This document shows positions 1 to 7,585 of a DNA stretch of 58,620 bases, in pieces. The notes beneath the pieces are model-generated. The model did not search any database. It saw nothing but the letters and a program-made list of their open reading frames with translations, and was not told the origin of the DNA. The DNA is from Novosphingobium sp. (GTDB lineage: Bacteria; Pseudomonadota; Alphaproteobacteria; Sphingomonadales; Sphingomonadaceae), in NCBI RefSeq assembly GCF_027486195.1, contig NZ_JAIXPP010000123.1, forward strand, positions 1 to 58,620. The letters are read 5' to 3'. Numbering within the stretch: position 1 is the stretch's first letter; every line of letters begins with the position of its first letter. The position numbers and the translations under genes are program-made.

Positions 1-1281
1 GCGCATGTTGCGGAAAGGCTGATCACCGGCACGATCGGCGCGACCTGGATCCTGTGGATCACGGGCGGCCTCTACTTTGCAGGGCCAGTGCTCGGTTGGG
101 CGCTGGCCCTGCTTGCTGTGCGGGCCTGGTACTATGCCCCTGCCCTGCCCGCGGCTGAACGCCCCGGCCAGTTGCCGCCGGCGATCTGGGCATGGCTGAT
201 CGGCATGGCAGCCATGCTGGTGGTCCTCTTCATCGGGCACACCCAGTTCCACCTCGGCACCGGGCAGACGATCAAGTCGGCCGTCGGCTGGGCCAAGGGC
301 TGGGCCTTGCTGGCGCTGTTCCCGCTCGCCGGGTTTGCACTCCCGATCCGCGTGGAGGCGCTTTCGCGTGCGGTCTGCCGGCTCAGCCTGCAGACGCTGA
401 TCCTGCTGCCACTTTTCCTTGCTGCGCCCTTTGTCGGCCTGCCACAAAAGCTCTGGGTCTCCCCGCTCGCTGTGCTGGGCGGATCAGGCAACGAGTACTT
501 CGCCGCCATCCTCTACACCATCGAACCCGGTGTCGGCACTGCACGCTGGCAATTCTTCGCGCCGTGGTCACCCGCCGCCGGCATGGTGGCAGTGATCCAT
601 TTCCTGCTGGCGCGGATGGAGCCCGATACGAAATGGCGCTGGACGGGCTATAGCGCCTCGTTGCTCGTCGCCCTGCTGTCGCAAAGCCGCCTCGCGCTCA
701 TTGCGCTGGCGGTGATCGTGCCGCTGGCATGGCTGGCGGGCAAAGTGCGGCAGCCGGTGCTGTGGTTCTGCGCCGCGGGGCTGGTGCTGATGGGATCGTG
801 GTTCTCCCCCCAGCTCCGCGCGCTGGTCGATCAGATGACGAGCGATTTCTCAAGCGCGCGCGCCGATTCCTCGCGCGTGCGGGCGGCGCTCGGCCGGATC
901 GCGGTGCAGCGCTGGCAATCGGAAGCCTACTGGTTCGGCCACGGCATCGTCGAGCGCGGCCCGCACATGGTCGAATACATGCCGATCGGCAGCCACCACA
1001 CATGGTTCGGCCTGCTCTTCGTCAAAGGGCTGGCGGGCGCCGTCGCCCTGGCCGTACCGATGGTCTGGACCCTCGCCGCCACGTTTCGCGCCGCGATGGA
1101 CAGCAAGGTCGGCCAGCTCGGCTTCGCCATGGCGCTGACCTACTGGCTCTACAGCTTCGGCGAGAACCTCGAGGTGCTCACCTACATCGCCTGGCCCGCG
1201 CTGCTCGCCGTCGGCATCGCGCTCAGGCCGTCACCGGAACTCCGATCGGCCGCGCCTGACGCGGCACCAGCCGCCGGATAA
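1..1281 (+). CDS. O-antigen polymerase/ligase-like membrane protein, 5' end cut by window edge
   Basis: The reading frame is open from base 1 with no stop, so the true start lies upstream; an in-frame GTG at 88 is only an internal candidate. The 426 visible codons encode a very hydrophobic protein with about ten membrane segments and a long, partly hydrophilic stretch near the last third containing a GHGIVERGPHM loop followed by SHHTWFGLL. That layout, with a conserved His-rich loop before the last membrane segments, is typical of the Wzy/WaaL (O-antigen polymerase or ligase) superfamily. It lies convergent to a glycosyltransferase operon, and its last 59 bases overlap the 3' end of the GT4 gene. 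Polymerase versus ligase cannot be settled from sequence alone. Confidence 0.7.
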   Translation, partial: AHVAERLITGTIGATWILWITGGLYFAGPVLGWALALLAVRAWYYAPALPAAERPGQLPPAIWAWLIGMAAMLVVLFIGHTQFHLGTGQTIKSAVGWAKGWALLALFPLAGFALPIRVEALSRAVCRLSLQTLILLPLFLAAPFVGLPQKLWVSPLAVLGGSGNEYFAAILYTIEPGVGTARWQFFAPWSPAAGMVAVIHFLLARMEPDTKWRWTGYSASLLVALLSQSRLALIALAVIVPLAWLAGKVRQPVLWFCAAGLVLMGSWFSPQLRALVDQMTSDFSSARADSSRVRAALGRIAVQRWQSEAYWFGHGIVERGPHMVEYMPIGSHHTWFGLLFVKGLAGAVALAVPMVWTLAATFRAAMDSKVGQLGFAMALTYWLYSFGENLEVLTYIAWPALLAVGIALRPSPELRSAAPDAAPAAG

Positions 1282-2266
1282 GCCGCGCCCATTCGCGCTG
1301 CCGGTCAAGCCCGCAATCCTGCGCAGAGCGCCGCGCCGCGCGCGCCATCACGCCAAGGCGCTGGTTGTCGAGCGAGGCAAAGGCGCGCGCAAGGGCATCG
1401 GGATTGGTGAAATCGATCACGAGGCCCGCACTGCCCACCTGTTCCGGCAAGCCATCGACCGGCGCGACAAGGATCGGACGTCCCGCCTCGCGCGCCTCGC
1501 AGGCGACCTGGCCATAGGCTTCCCAGCGCGAGGGTACGGCGACAAGATCGCAGCCGCGCAGGAATCCGGCGACATCATCGATCTTGCCGAAAAAGCGGAT
1601 ATCGGGCGAGTTACCAGCAAGCTGGCGCAGTTCCTCTTCCATCGGACCGAACCCGCCGATCACGAGCTCCGTCCCCGGCAGCGCCCCTGCACGGTGCGCG
1701 CCGATCAGGTTCTCAAGGCCCTTCTGCTCGTGGAACCGGCCATAGGCACCGATCACGAGCGGCCGCTCGCACGAGAAATCGGGAAGCGGCAGCGCGCAAA
1801 GCCCGGGATTCTCGGCATGGGGATAGATGACATCGACCTTGTGCCAGGGCAGCTGCGCCACTTCGCGCAGCCAGTCAGCCTGCCCGCAGGAGACGCAGAC
1901 CACCTGATCCACCAGCCGCAGCGCGATGCGCAGCATGAGGCGGAAGCGGCCCTTGTGCTCGACCTTCAGCGTTTCCCACGCGCGGGTATAGCTGTGCTCC
2001 ACGTGCACGATCCGCGCCCGCGGATTGCGGACCCGAAGCGAGAGCAAAAAGGCGATGCGGCGCCAGTTGGGCGGGAAATGCAGCACGATGATATCGGCAT
2101 CGAGCCGGGGCGCGATCAGCGCATCGGGGCGCACCGCCACCACGCTGCAATCGGCCGCGTCGGCCACCATCTGCGAGGAAAAGATGCCGAGCCCTCGCGA
2201 AACGCCGCCAAAGGCGAAATCGTCGAGCAGGTTGACGAGCCGGGGCTTGTGATGGTGCCTGTTCAT
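1223..2266 (-). CDS. Glycosyltransferase family 4 (GT-B fold)
   Basis: A 347-residue cytoplasmic protein that most likely moves a sugar from a nucleotide donor to a lipid-linked glycan. The N-terminal half begins with LVNLLDDFAFGGVSRGLG, the usual GT4 glycine-rich acceptor-side loop. The C-terminal half has GAYGRFHEQKGLENLI, then GGFGPMEEEL, then the donor-site stretch VPSRWEAYGQVACEAREAG with the expected E-x7-E spacing. The ATG start overlaps the stop of the upstream GT2 gene by 4 bases (ATGA), so the two are translationally coupled. It is the last gene of a four-gene minus-strand operon that runs from the flippase. The sugar and linkage are not predictable. Confidence 0.85.
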   Translation of the reverse strand: MNRHHHKPRLVNLLDDFAFGGVSRGLGIFSSQMVADAADCSVVAVRPDALIAPRLDADIIVLHFPPNWRRIAFLLSLRVRNPRARIVHVEHSYTRAWETLKVEHKGRFRLMLRIALRLVDQVVCVSCGQADWLREVAQLPWHKVDVIYPHAENPGLCALPLPDFSCERPLVIGAYGRFHEQKGLENLIGAHRAGALPGTELVIGGFGPMEEELRQLAGNSPDIRFFGKIDDVAGFLRGCDLVAVPSRWEAYGQVACEAREAGRPILVAPVDGLPEQVGSAGLVIDFTNPDALARAFASLDNQRLGVMARAARRSAQDCGLDRQREWARLIRRLVPRQARPIGVPVTA

Positions 2267-3252
2267 GCCACCAGCCTCCCGCCGACGGCCAGCGCGGCCA
2301 GCCGGGCAAAGCGATCGGGGCCGATGATCCGGCCGGCCAGCGCGGCCACCACAGTCACCATGGTCTTGACCGGCTCCTCGAGCAGCGGGCGGCGATTGCT
2401 CGCCATCGCCTCGCGCAGCAGCGCCAGGGCCATGCCGGGATCGCCCAATTGGACAGCGCGGCGCGCCAGATAGCGCAGCTGATAGGCGCGGGCGCGGCTG
2501 ACATGCGTGCCCGCAAACTCGGCCGCATAGCCGGTGAGGCGCGCGACAACCTGTTCCCAGCTCTGATACTGGCGCACGACCTGCGAGGAGAGGCCCCCGC
2601 CATTGACGCGGTATTCGGTGAGCGCGGGCTCGATCCCGGCGAAGCGGACCCCGCCCGCGACCGAAAGGCGCAGCCACATCTCGATATCTTCCGACTGGCG
2701 CAGGCTTTCATCGAAGTAGCACACCCGCGCCGGTTCTTCCGGATTGGGGAACGCCACGGTTTCCAGCGCCGCGCGGCGGATCACCGGAGCCGAGCCATTG
2801 CCCACCGGATTGCGGCAGAAGATGTCCTCCGCCTCGATGCCATCCAGCTTCGGCGTTTGCACAAGGCGCATCGGACGGCCATCGCGATCGATGAACCGCG
2901 AGGGCGAAAAGCTCACGCCGATCTCGGGATTGTGGTCGAGATGGATCACGTGCAGCGCCAGCTTTTCGGGCAGCCAGCGATCATCGGAATCGAGCAGCGC
3001 GATATAGCCGCCGCGCGCTTCGAGAATGCCGCTGTTGCGCGCACCGGCGAGGCCGCGGTTGGCCTGGACGACGATGCGCAGGCGCGGATCTTCGTAACCG
3101 CGCACGATCTCCATGCTGCGATCGCTGCCGCCATCGTCAACGACGATGAGTTCGAAATCGGTGAAGGTCTGCGCGAGCACGGAATCAATCGCCTCGGCCA
3201 CATAGGCTTCGACATTGTAGACCGGCATGACGACGGAAACGGTGGGGTTCAT
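2263..3252 (-). CDS. Glycosyltransferase family 2 (first of two)
   Basis: A 329-residue GT-A fold inverting glycosyltransferase. It opens with TVSVVMPVYNVEAYVAEAID, has the nucleotide-binding FELIVVDDGGSD motif, the NRGLAGARNSGI loop and the metal-binding LLDSDDRW (DxD-type) motif by residue 90; ESLRQSEDIEMWLRL carries the usual ED of the catalytic region. The tail after residue 230 is helical and lacks membrane segments. The ATG at 3252 was chosen because GAGGA sits 7 bases upstream; an in-frame ATG at 3291 would overlap the preceding gene. It lies 25 bases after the second GT2 gene and overlaps the GT4 gene by 4 bases. Acceptor and donor are unknown. Confidence 0.87.
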   Translation of the reverse strand: MNPTVSVVMPVYNVEAYVAEAIDSVLAQTFTDFELIVVDDGGSDRSMEIVRGYEDPRLRIVVQANRGLAGARNSGILEARGGYIALLDSDDRWLPEKLALHVIHLDHNPEIGVSFSPSRFIDRDGRPMRLVQTPKLDGIEAEDIFCRNPVGNGSAPVIRRAALETVAFPNPEEPARVCYFDESLRQSEDIEMWLRLSVAGGVRFAGIEPALTEYRVNGGGLSSQVVRQYQSWEQVVARLTGYAAEFAGTHVSRARAYQLRYLARRAVQLGDPGMALALLREAMASNRRPLLEEPVKTMVTVVAALAGRIIGPDRFARLAALAVGGRLVA

Positions 3253-3277
3253 GAGATTATCCTCGGGAGAAAGGTGT

Positions 3278-4219
3278 TCAGGCAAAGACATGGCGGCGCA
3301 TCGCGCGCGGCAGAATGGGCGCGGCAAGTGAGCCCGCGAGCGTGCCGAGACCGCGGCGGCGATCGGCGAGGAAGGCGCGGGGCTCCGTGCGCAGGCCTGC
3401 GAGCGCATAGGACAGCGCCTTGACCGGCGAACCGCCCGACCGCAGCGTGCGGCGCGCGAGATAACGCAGATAGAGCGCCTCGAGCGCCGCCAGCGCCGGG
3501 CCATCAAGATGCCGACGTGCCAGCAGCTGCCAGCCAGCCTTCATCCGGTCGAAATCCATCGAGAGGCCATCCGGGCTGAACCGGTAGCCCACGAGCACGG
3601 CATTGATCGCCTCGATCCGGCTCCCGCGTGAGAGCAGCCGCGCCACGAATTCCTGATCCTCGGCGTGCGACAGGCCGGTATCGAGCCCGCCCGCAGCGAT
3701 GAACACATCGCGCCACACGACAAGGTTCGACATCGTGCAGACCGGGTTTTCGCCCAGCACCTCGATCAGGCGCAGCGGACCCGTGCCGACCGAAGACAGC
3801 GTGCGGCACGCATCGAGCGTGGCGGCGTGCTGCGGCAGAAAGCCGATCCGCGCATAGCTCGCCGCAAGCTTCGCATCGCTGCGGTGGCGCGCGACGTGCA
3901 CAGCAAGCTTGTCCGCCGCCCAGAGATCGTCGGCATCGATGAAGGCAATCAGCTCGCCTCGCGCCAGTTCGACACCGAGATTGCGGGCGCTCGAAACACC
4001 GCCGTTCGGGCGCGAGACGAGGTGAATGCGCGGGTCGACTTCGGCCAGCGGCATCAGCCGGGTGAGCGTATCATCGGTCGAGCCATCGTTGACGATGACG
4101 AGCTCGAACGCGATGAAGGTCTGCGCCAGCACCGAGGCGATGGTCTCGCTGATCGTGGCAGCGGCGTTGTAGACCGGCAGGACAACGGTAACGTGTGGGG
4201 TGTTTCCTTGGGCGCTCAT
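3278..4219 (-). CDS. Glycosyltransferase family 2 (second of two)
   Basis: A 313-residue GT-A glycosyltransferase and a close relative of its downstream neighbour: TVVLPVYNAAATISETI at the N-terminus, LVIVNDGSTDDT, NGGVSSARNLGVELA, and AFIDADDLW with the DxD-type metal site; GLSHAEDQEFVARL supplies the later ED motif. Its C-terminal tail (LYLRYLARRTLRSG) resembles the tail of the neighbouring GT2 (YQLRYLARRAVQLG), so the two probably arose by duplication. The start overlaps the flippase stop by 4 bases. The product probably adds one sugar of the same repeat unit assembled by the rest of the cluster. Confidence 0.87.
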   Translation of the reverse strand: MSAQGNTPHVTVVLPVYNAAATISETIASVLAQTFIAFELVIVNDGSTDDTLTRLMPLAEVDPRIHLVSRPNGGVSSARNLGVELARGELIAFIDADDLWAADKLAVHVARHRSDAKLAASYARIGFLPQHAATLDACRTLSSVGTGPLRLIEVLGENPVCTMSNLVVWRDVFIAAGGLDTGLSHAEDQEFVARLLSRGSRIEAINAVLVGYRFSPDGLSMDFDRMKAGWQLLARRHLDGPALAALEALYLRYLARRTLRSGGSPVKALSYALAGLRTEPRAFLADRRRGLGTLAGSLAAPILPRAMRRHVFA

Positions 4220-5514
4220 GCGGGCTGCTCCGTGGCGGGGATGGCGGGCAAAGTCCGGCGCAGGGCCGGTGCGAGTGTGATGGCGGCCGAAATGGCCGCG
4301 GCGAGCAACGTGCCGGTGACCAGCCCGATCACCGCAGCAGTCAGGCTGCCGGTGCGAGCGCCGATGTAGAGCCCGCCCAGCGCGAGAGTGAGGCCAAGCA
4401 GGCTGCGCCCGGCATCGCTGCCCACGCGGCCTTCGGCGCGCAGCCAGTTGGCGGTGAGAACCGAGGCCAGCTGGGCAACCCCGGCAAGGCACAGGATCGC
4501 GATCAGCGGAGCCGCAAAGGCCCAATGCGCGCCGAACACGAGCGGCACGTAGATCGGAGCGAGCAGCGCCTGCGCCGCAACCAGCGGCACAAACAGGGCG
4601 ACGCCGCCGATCAGCACGCTGCGCAACACGGCGAGGCGGCGCGGACCCGAAGGCGCTGCACAAAGCATCGGGAACGAGACCGTCCCGAACGCGCCGACCA
4701 GCGAAGTGACGATTCCAAGCCCGGCGTTGTAGGCAAAGTAGTAGGTGCCGAGCGCGGAGCTGCCCATGGTGGCGACGATCACCAGATTGTCGCCCTGCTG
4801 GCGCAGCGCGGTCAGGCCCTCGGCAACCAGCACGCCGCCGCCGAAGCGGACCATGCCGCGCCAGCAGGCGTGACCGGCGTGGGCGTCGTGCTGCCAGGGA
4901 CGGTTGCGGCGGGTCATCACCAGCCAGACCGGCGCGGTGATGAGCTTGGGCAGGACCACCGACCACGGGCTCGGCCACGCCAGCAGCAGCACGGCGGTCA
5001 GCACATGGTCCGCGATCGCCTGGCTTGCCGCAGTGCGGGCAAGCGCGGCATTGCGGCCCTCGCGCATGGCGAGGTAGCACTGGACGAGGCCGGCCGGCAT
5101 CACCGGATAGACCAGTGCCAGCACCGCCAGCATGGCTGCCGGGCCAAACGCGCCGAAGCCCAACCAGAGGACTGCGGCGACTGCCGTCTGGACCGTGACG
5201 AGCACGAGCGCCCAGCCCCAGAACAGGCGGCGCGCGGTGTTGCAGACCGCCGCCAGTTCACCGTCCGCCGCCGCGATGATGCGTTGGCCGATGCCGATCC
5301 CGCTCAGCACGCGGATCAGCTCGAACAGGGTCAGGGCCAGCGCCGCTTCACCGACAATGGCAGGCGCGAGTTGCCGCGCAATAACCACAGTGGTTACAAC
5401 GCGGACAACCCGATTGGCAAGCTCGGCGCCGCCGTAAGCGCCGAAGCCGCGCATGAGCGGCCCAGTCAGCGCGGCGCGAAGCCGGGATAGAGACTGATCA
5501 ACCTGGTGTGGCAC
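4216..5514 (-). CDS. Polysaccharide flippase, Wzx-like (MOP superfamily)
   Basis: A 432-residue integral membrane protein with about twelve hydrophobic helices, the normal size for Wzx/RfbX flippases. The N-terminus (RGFGAYGGAELANRVVRVVTTVVIARQLAP, positions about 22-51) has the amphipathic start and glycine/asparagine pattern common to this family. It would move the lipid-linked repeat unit across the inner membrane. It is the first gene of the minus-strand operon flippase-GT2-GT2-GT4 and is divergent from the GT26/priming-transferase fusion, with 277 bases between their starts. Flippase is the likely role from context; the family also contains lipid II flippases. Confidence 0.8.
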   Translation of the reverse strand: MPHQVDQSLSRLRAALTGPLMRGFGAYGGAELANRVVRVVTTVVIARQLAPAIVGEAALALTLFELIRVLSGIGIGQRIIAAADGELAAVCNTARRLFWGWALVLVTVQTAVAAVLWLGFGAFGPAAMLAVLALVYPVMPAGLVQCYLAMREGRNAALARTAASQAIADHVLTAVLLLAWPSPWSVVLPKLITAPVWLVMTRRNRPWQHDAHAGHACWRGMVRFGGGVLVAEGLTALRQQGDNLVIVATMGSSALGTYYFAYNAGLGIVTSLVGAFGTVSFPMLCAAPSGPRRLAVLRSVLIGGVALFVPLVAAQALLAPIYVPLVFGAHWAFAAPLIAILCLAGVAQLASVLTANWLRAEGRVGSDAGRSLLGLTLALGGLYIGARTGSLTAAVIGLVTGTLLAAAISAAITLAPALRRTLPAIPATEQPA

Positions 5515-5636
5515 GAAACCGCCTTGTGCAAATGCGAAAGTTGCACTGGTATCTTCAAGGCTCGTGCCATTATCTTATATCGTTGTTTTATATTGTTTTA
5601 TGGGGATTCAATCGAAGCAGATTCGCAAAATGGCGA

Positions 5637-5649
5637 TGCAAAATGCAAC
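5637..5649. repeat. Tandem TGCAA words in the EPS intergenic region
   Basis: TGCAAAATGCAAC: two TGCAA words 7 bases apart in the region between the flippase and the fusion gene. The same arrangement (TGCAA at 7-base pitch) recurs three times between the two H-NOX genes. Function unknown; a DNA-binding protein site is possible. Confidence 0.3.
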
Positions 5650-5743
5650 GATGTCCGTCCAACCGTGCCGTATTGCAATTTTGAGACAATGAGCCTGCCC
5701 GCGCAATCGGCAGCAATCGCAGATTTCCGTGCCTTGAACCGAC

Positions 5744-5760
5744 TTGGCACAGCATCTGCA
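5744..5760 (+). promoter_or_regulatory. Candidate sigma-54 (-24/-12) promoter
   Basis: TTGGCACAGCATCTGCA matches the RpoN consensus TGGCAC-N5-TGCA, with GG and GC separated by exactly 10 bases. A start about 12 bases downstream (near 5771) would give a leader of roughly 20 bases to the ATG at 5792. No enhancer-binding protein gene is visible in the window. Confidence 0.45.
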
Positions 5761-5765
5761 CCAGC

Positions 5766-5788
5766 AGCCTCCAATCCCACTGGAGGCT
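5766..5788 (+). promoter_or_regulatory. Hairpin covering the ribosome binding site
   Basis: Perfect 8-bp inverted repeat AGCCTCCA / TGGAGGCT with a 7-base loop. The right arm contains the GGAGG ribosome binding site of the fusion gene, so in RNA the stem would hide it. If transcription starts near 5771 from the sigma-54-like site, most of the left arm would be missing, so the hairpin would form only in longer transcripts. Confidence 0.5.
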
Positions 5789-5791
5789 TTC

Positions 5792-7225
5792 ATGCTCAAG
5801 CGTTTCGATATCATGCAGGACGGCTTCGCGCCTGCCCGGCCGGCTCCGGCCCCCTTGCCCGTCCATCCCGGCGATGCACCCGCATCGCGCCTGTTCGGCC
5901 TCGAACTTGTCAACGGCTCGCTCTCCGGCGCAGCGAAGGCAATCGTTGCCATGGCGGAAGGACGCGCGCCGATCACGATCCAGTTCATCAATGCCCACTG
6001 CATCAACATGCTGAACCTTGACGCCGATTACCGCGCCGCGCTCGCCAAGGCAGACTATCTGCTCCCCGATGGCAGCGGCATGGCCATCGCCGCGCGCCTC
6101 GCCGGCGAGCCGATGGGCGAGAATCTCAATGGCACCGATCTTTTCCCGGAAGTGTGCCGCCGTGCTGCGCAGCGCGGGCAATCGATCTGGCTGCTGGGCG
6201 GCAAGCCCGGCATCGCGGCGGCGGCGGCGGGCACGATGGTCTCTACCCATCCCGGCCTGCGCATTGCCGGTACGCGCGACGGGTACTGGTCCGCCGCCGA
6301 GGAGGACCGCGTGATTGCCGAGATCAACGCCTCGGGCGCGGCGATCCTCATGGTCGGCCTTGGCGTGCCGCTTCAGGAAAAGTGGATTGCCCGGGTGCGC
6401 AGCCGCCTCACCGCGCGCGTGGTCATGGGGGTCGGCGGCCTGTTTGATTACTACTCCGGCGCCGTGCCGCGCGCACCGCTCGCCTTGCGTAAGCTGGGCT
6501 GCGAATGGGCCTGGCGCCTGATGCAGGAACCGCGCCGCCTCTTCATGCGCTATGTCGTTGGCAACCCACTGTTTCTGGTCGCCGCCGCAGCCCACGCCTG
6601 GCAGGCGCGCGGACATGCCGAGGCTTTGTCAGAACGGCTCAAGCGGGGCTTTGATCTTGCCGCCGTCTTCGCCGCGCTGGTCCTGTTCCTGCCGCTCTTC
6701 GCGATCATTGCGCTCGCCATCACGTGCGAGGACGGCGGGCCGGTGTTCTTCCGCCAGACCCGCATCGGCAAGCGGGGGCTGCCCTTCCGCATGTGGAAGT
6801 TCCGCTCGATGGTCGTCGATGCCGAAGCGCGCCTTGCCGGGCTCGCCGCGCAATCCGATCGCGACGACACCTGCTTCAAGATGCGCCGCGATCCGCGCGT
6901 GACCCGCGTCGGCACGCTGCTGCGCCGGCTCTCGCTCGATGAGTTGCCGCAGCTGCTCAACGTCGTCTCGGGCGAGATGTCGCTGGTCGGGCCGCGCCCG
7001 GGCCTGCCGCGCGAAGTGCTCGCGCTGGCGCCCCATCAGCGCGAGCGACTGGCGGGTCGCCCCGGCCTCACCTGCACCTGGCAGGTTTCCGGCCGCGCGG
7101 AGATCCCGTTCGAGCAGCAGGTGCGGCTCGATATCGAGTACTTGCGCACGCGTTCGTTCCTGAAGGACATCGTGCTGATCCTGCGCACGGTGCCAGCGGT
7201 GCTGACCGCGCGGGGGGCCTATTGA
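5792..7225 (+). CDS. Fusion: WecG/TagA/CpsF glycosyltransferase (GT26) + polyprenyl-phosphate phosphoglycosyl transferase
   Basis: A 477-residue two-domain protein. Residues about 35-215 are a GT26 domain: NAHCINML, LPDGSGMAIAARL (catalytic Asp region), NGTDLFPE, and GLGVPLQEKWI. From about residue 287 comes a bacterial sugar transferase: a single re-entrant hydrophobic helix (FDLAAVFAALVLFLPLFA), FFRQTRIGKRGLPFRMWKFRSM, and SLDELPQLLNV with the DE catalytic dyad, ending in MSLVGPRPG. Normally the priming enzyme loads the first sugar-phosphate onto undecaprenyl phosphate and GT26 adds the second sugar, so the fusion would join steps one and two of repeat-unit assembly. The ATG was chosen for its GGAGG five bases upstream. 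Its end overlaps the Hpt gene by 7 bases. Confidence 0.88.
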   Translation: MLKRFDIMQDGFAPARPAPAPLPVHPGDAPASRLFGLELVNGSLSGAAKAIVAMAEGRAPITIQFINAHCINMLNLDADYRAALAKADYLLPDGSGMAIAARLAGEPMGENLNGTDLFPEVCRRAAQRGQSIWLLGGKPGIAAAAAGTMVSTHPGLRIAGTRDGYWSAAEEDRVIAEINASGAAILMVGLGVPLQEKWIARVRSRLTARVVMGVGGLFDYYSGAVPRAPLALRKLGCEWAWRLMQEPRRLFMRYVVGNPLFLVAAAAHAWQARGHAEALSERLKRGFDLAAVFAALVLFLPLFAIIALAITCEDGGPVFFRQTRIGKRGLPFRMWKFRSMVVDAEARLAGLAAQSDRDDTCFKMRRDPRVTRVGTLLRRLSLDELPQLLNVVSGEMSLVGPRPGLPREVLALAPHQRERLAGRPGLTCTWQVSGRAEIPFEQQVRLDIEYLRTRSFLKDIVLILRTVPAVLTARGAY

Positions 7226-7557
7226 AGCCGGGCGACCGCCGCGCGCAGAGCCGCAAGGCTCGCCTCGCGGCAGTCGCGCAGGTCCTTGAGCGCTGCGGCG
7301 GTGGCAAGATCGCCGGCGCAACGCTCAAAAAGCAAGGTCATGCCAAAGTTGCCGCAGATGCCTTTCAGCGAATGACGCGCCCGGCCTTGCTCGGTGGCAT
7401 CACCGTCCTGCCACGCCTGCACCAGCCGCTCGGTCAACTCCGTGGCATCGGCGGCGGCGGCATCGAGCAGCAGATCGCAGGTATCGGGGTCCATGCCCCC
7501 GAACAACCCATCGACCGCTTGCGGATCGACCAGATCCGCGCCCGCTTCAGATAACAT
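7219..7557 (-). CDS. Hpt phosphotransfer protein
   Basis: About 112 residues, all helical, with the Hpt signature RARHSLKGICGNFG; His62 is the predicted phospho-acceptor. It probably relays phosphate from the receiver of the upstream hybrid kinase to a downstream response regulator. The ATG at 7557 was chosen because GGAG lies 9 bases upstream and it sits 28 bases after the kinase stop; a TTG at 7632 would extend it by 25 residues into the kinase gene. Co-directional with the kinase and both H-NOX genes. It converges on the EPS fusion gene. Apart from the receivers within hybrid kinases, no obvious target response regulator is encoded beside it. Confidence 0.82.
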   Translation of the reverse strand: MLSEAGADLVDPQAVDGLFGGMDPDTCDLLLDAAAADATELTERLVQAWQDGDATEQGRARHSLKGICGNFGMTLLFERCAGDLATAAALKDLRDCREASLAALRAAVARLQ

Positions 7558-7585
7558 CGCAAGAAACTCCGTAAAAGCGGCGCGC

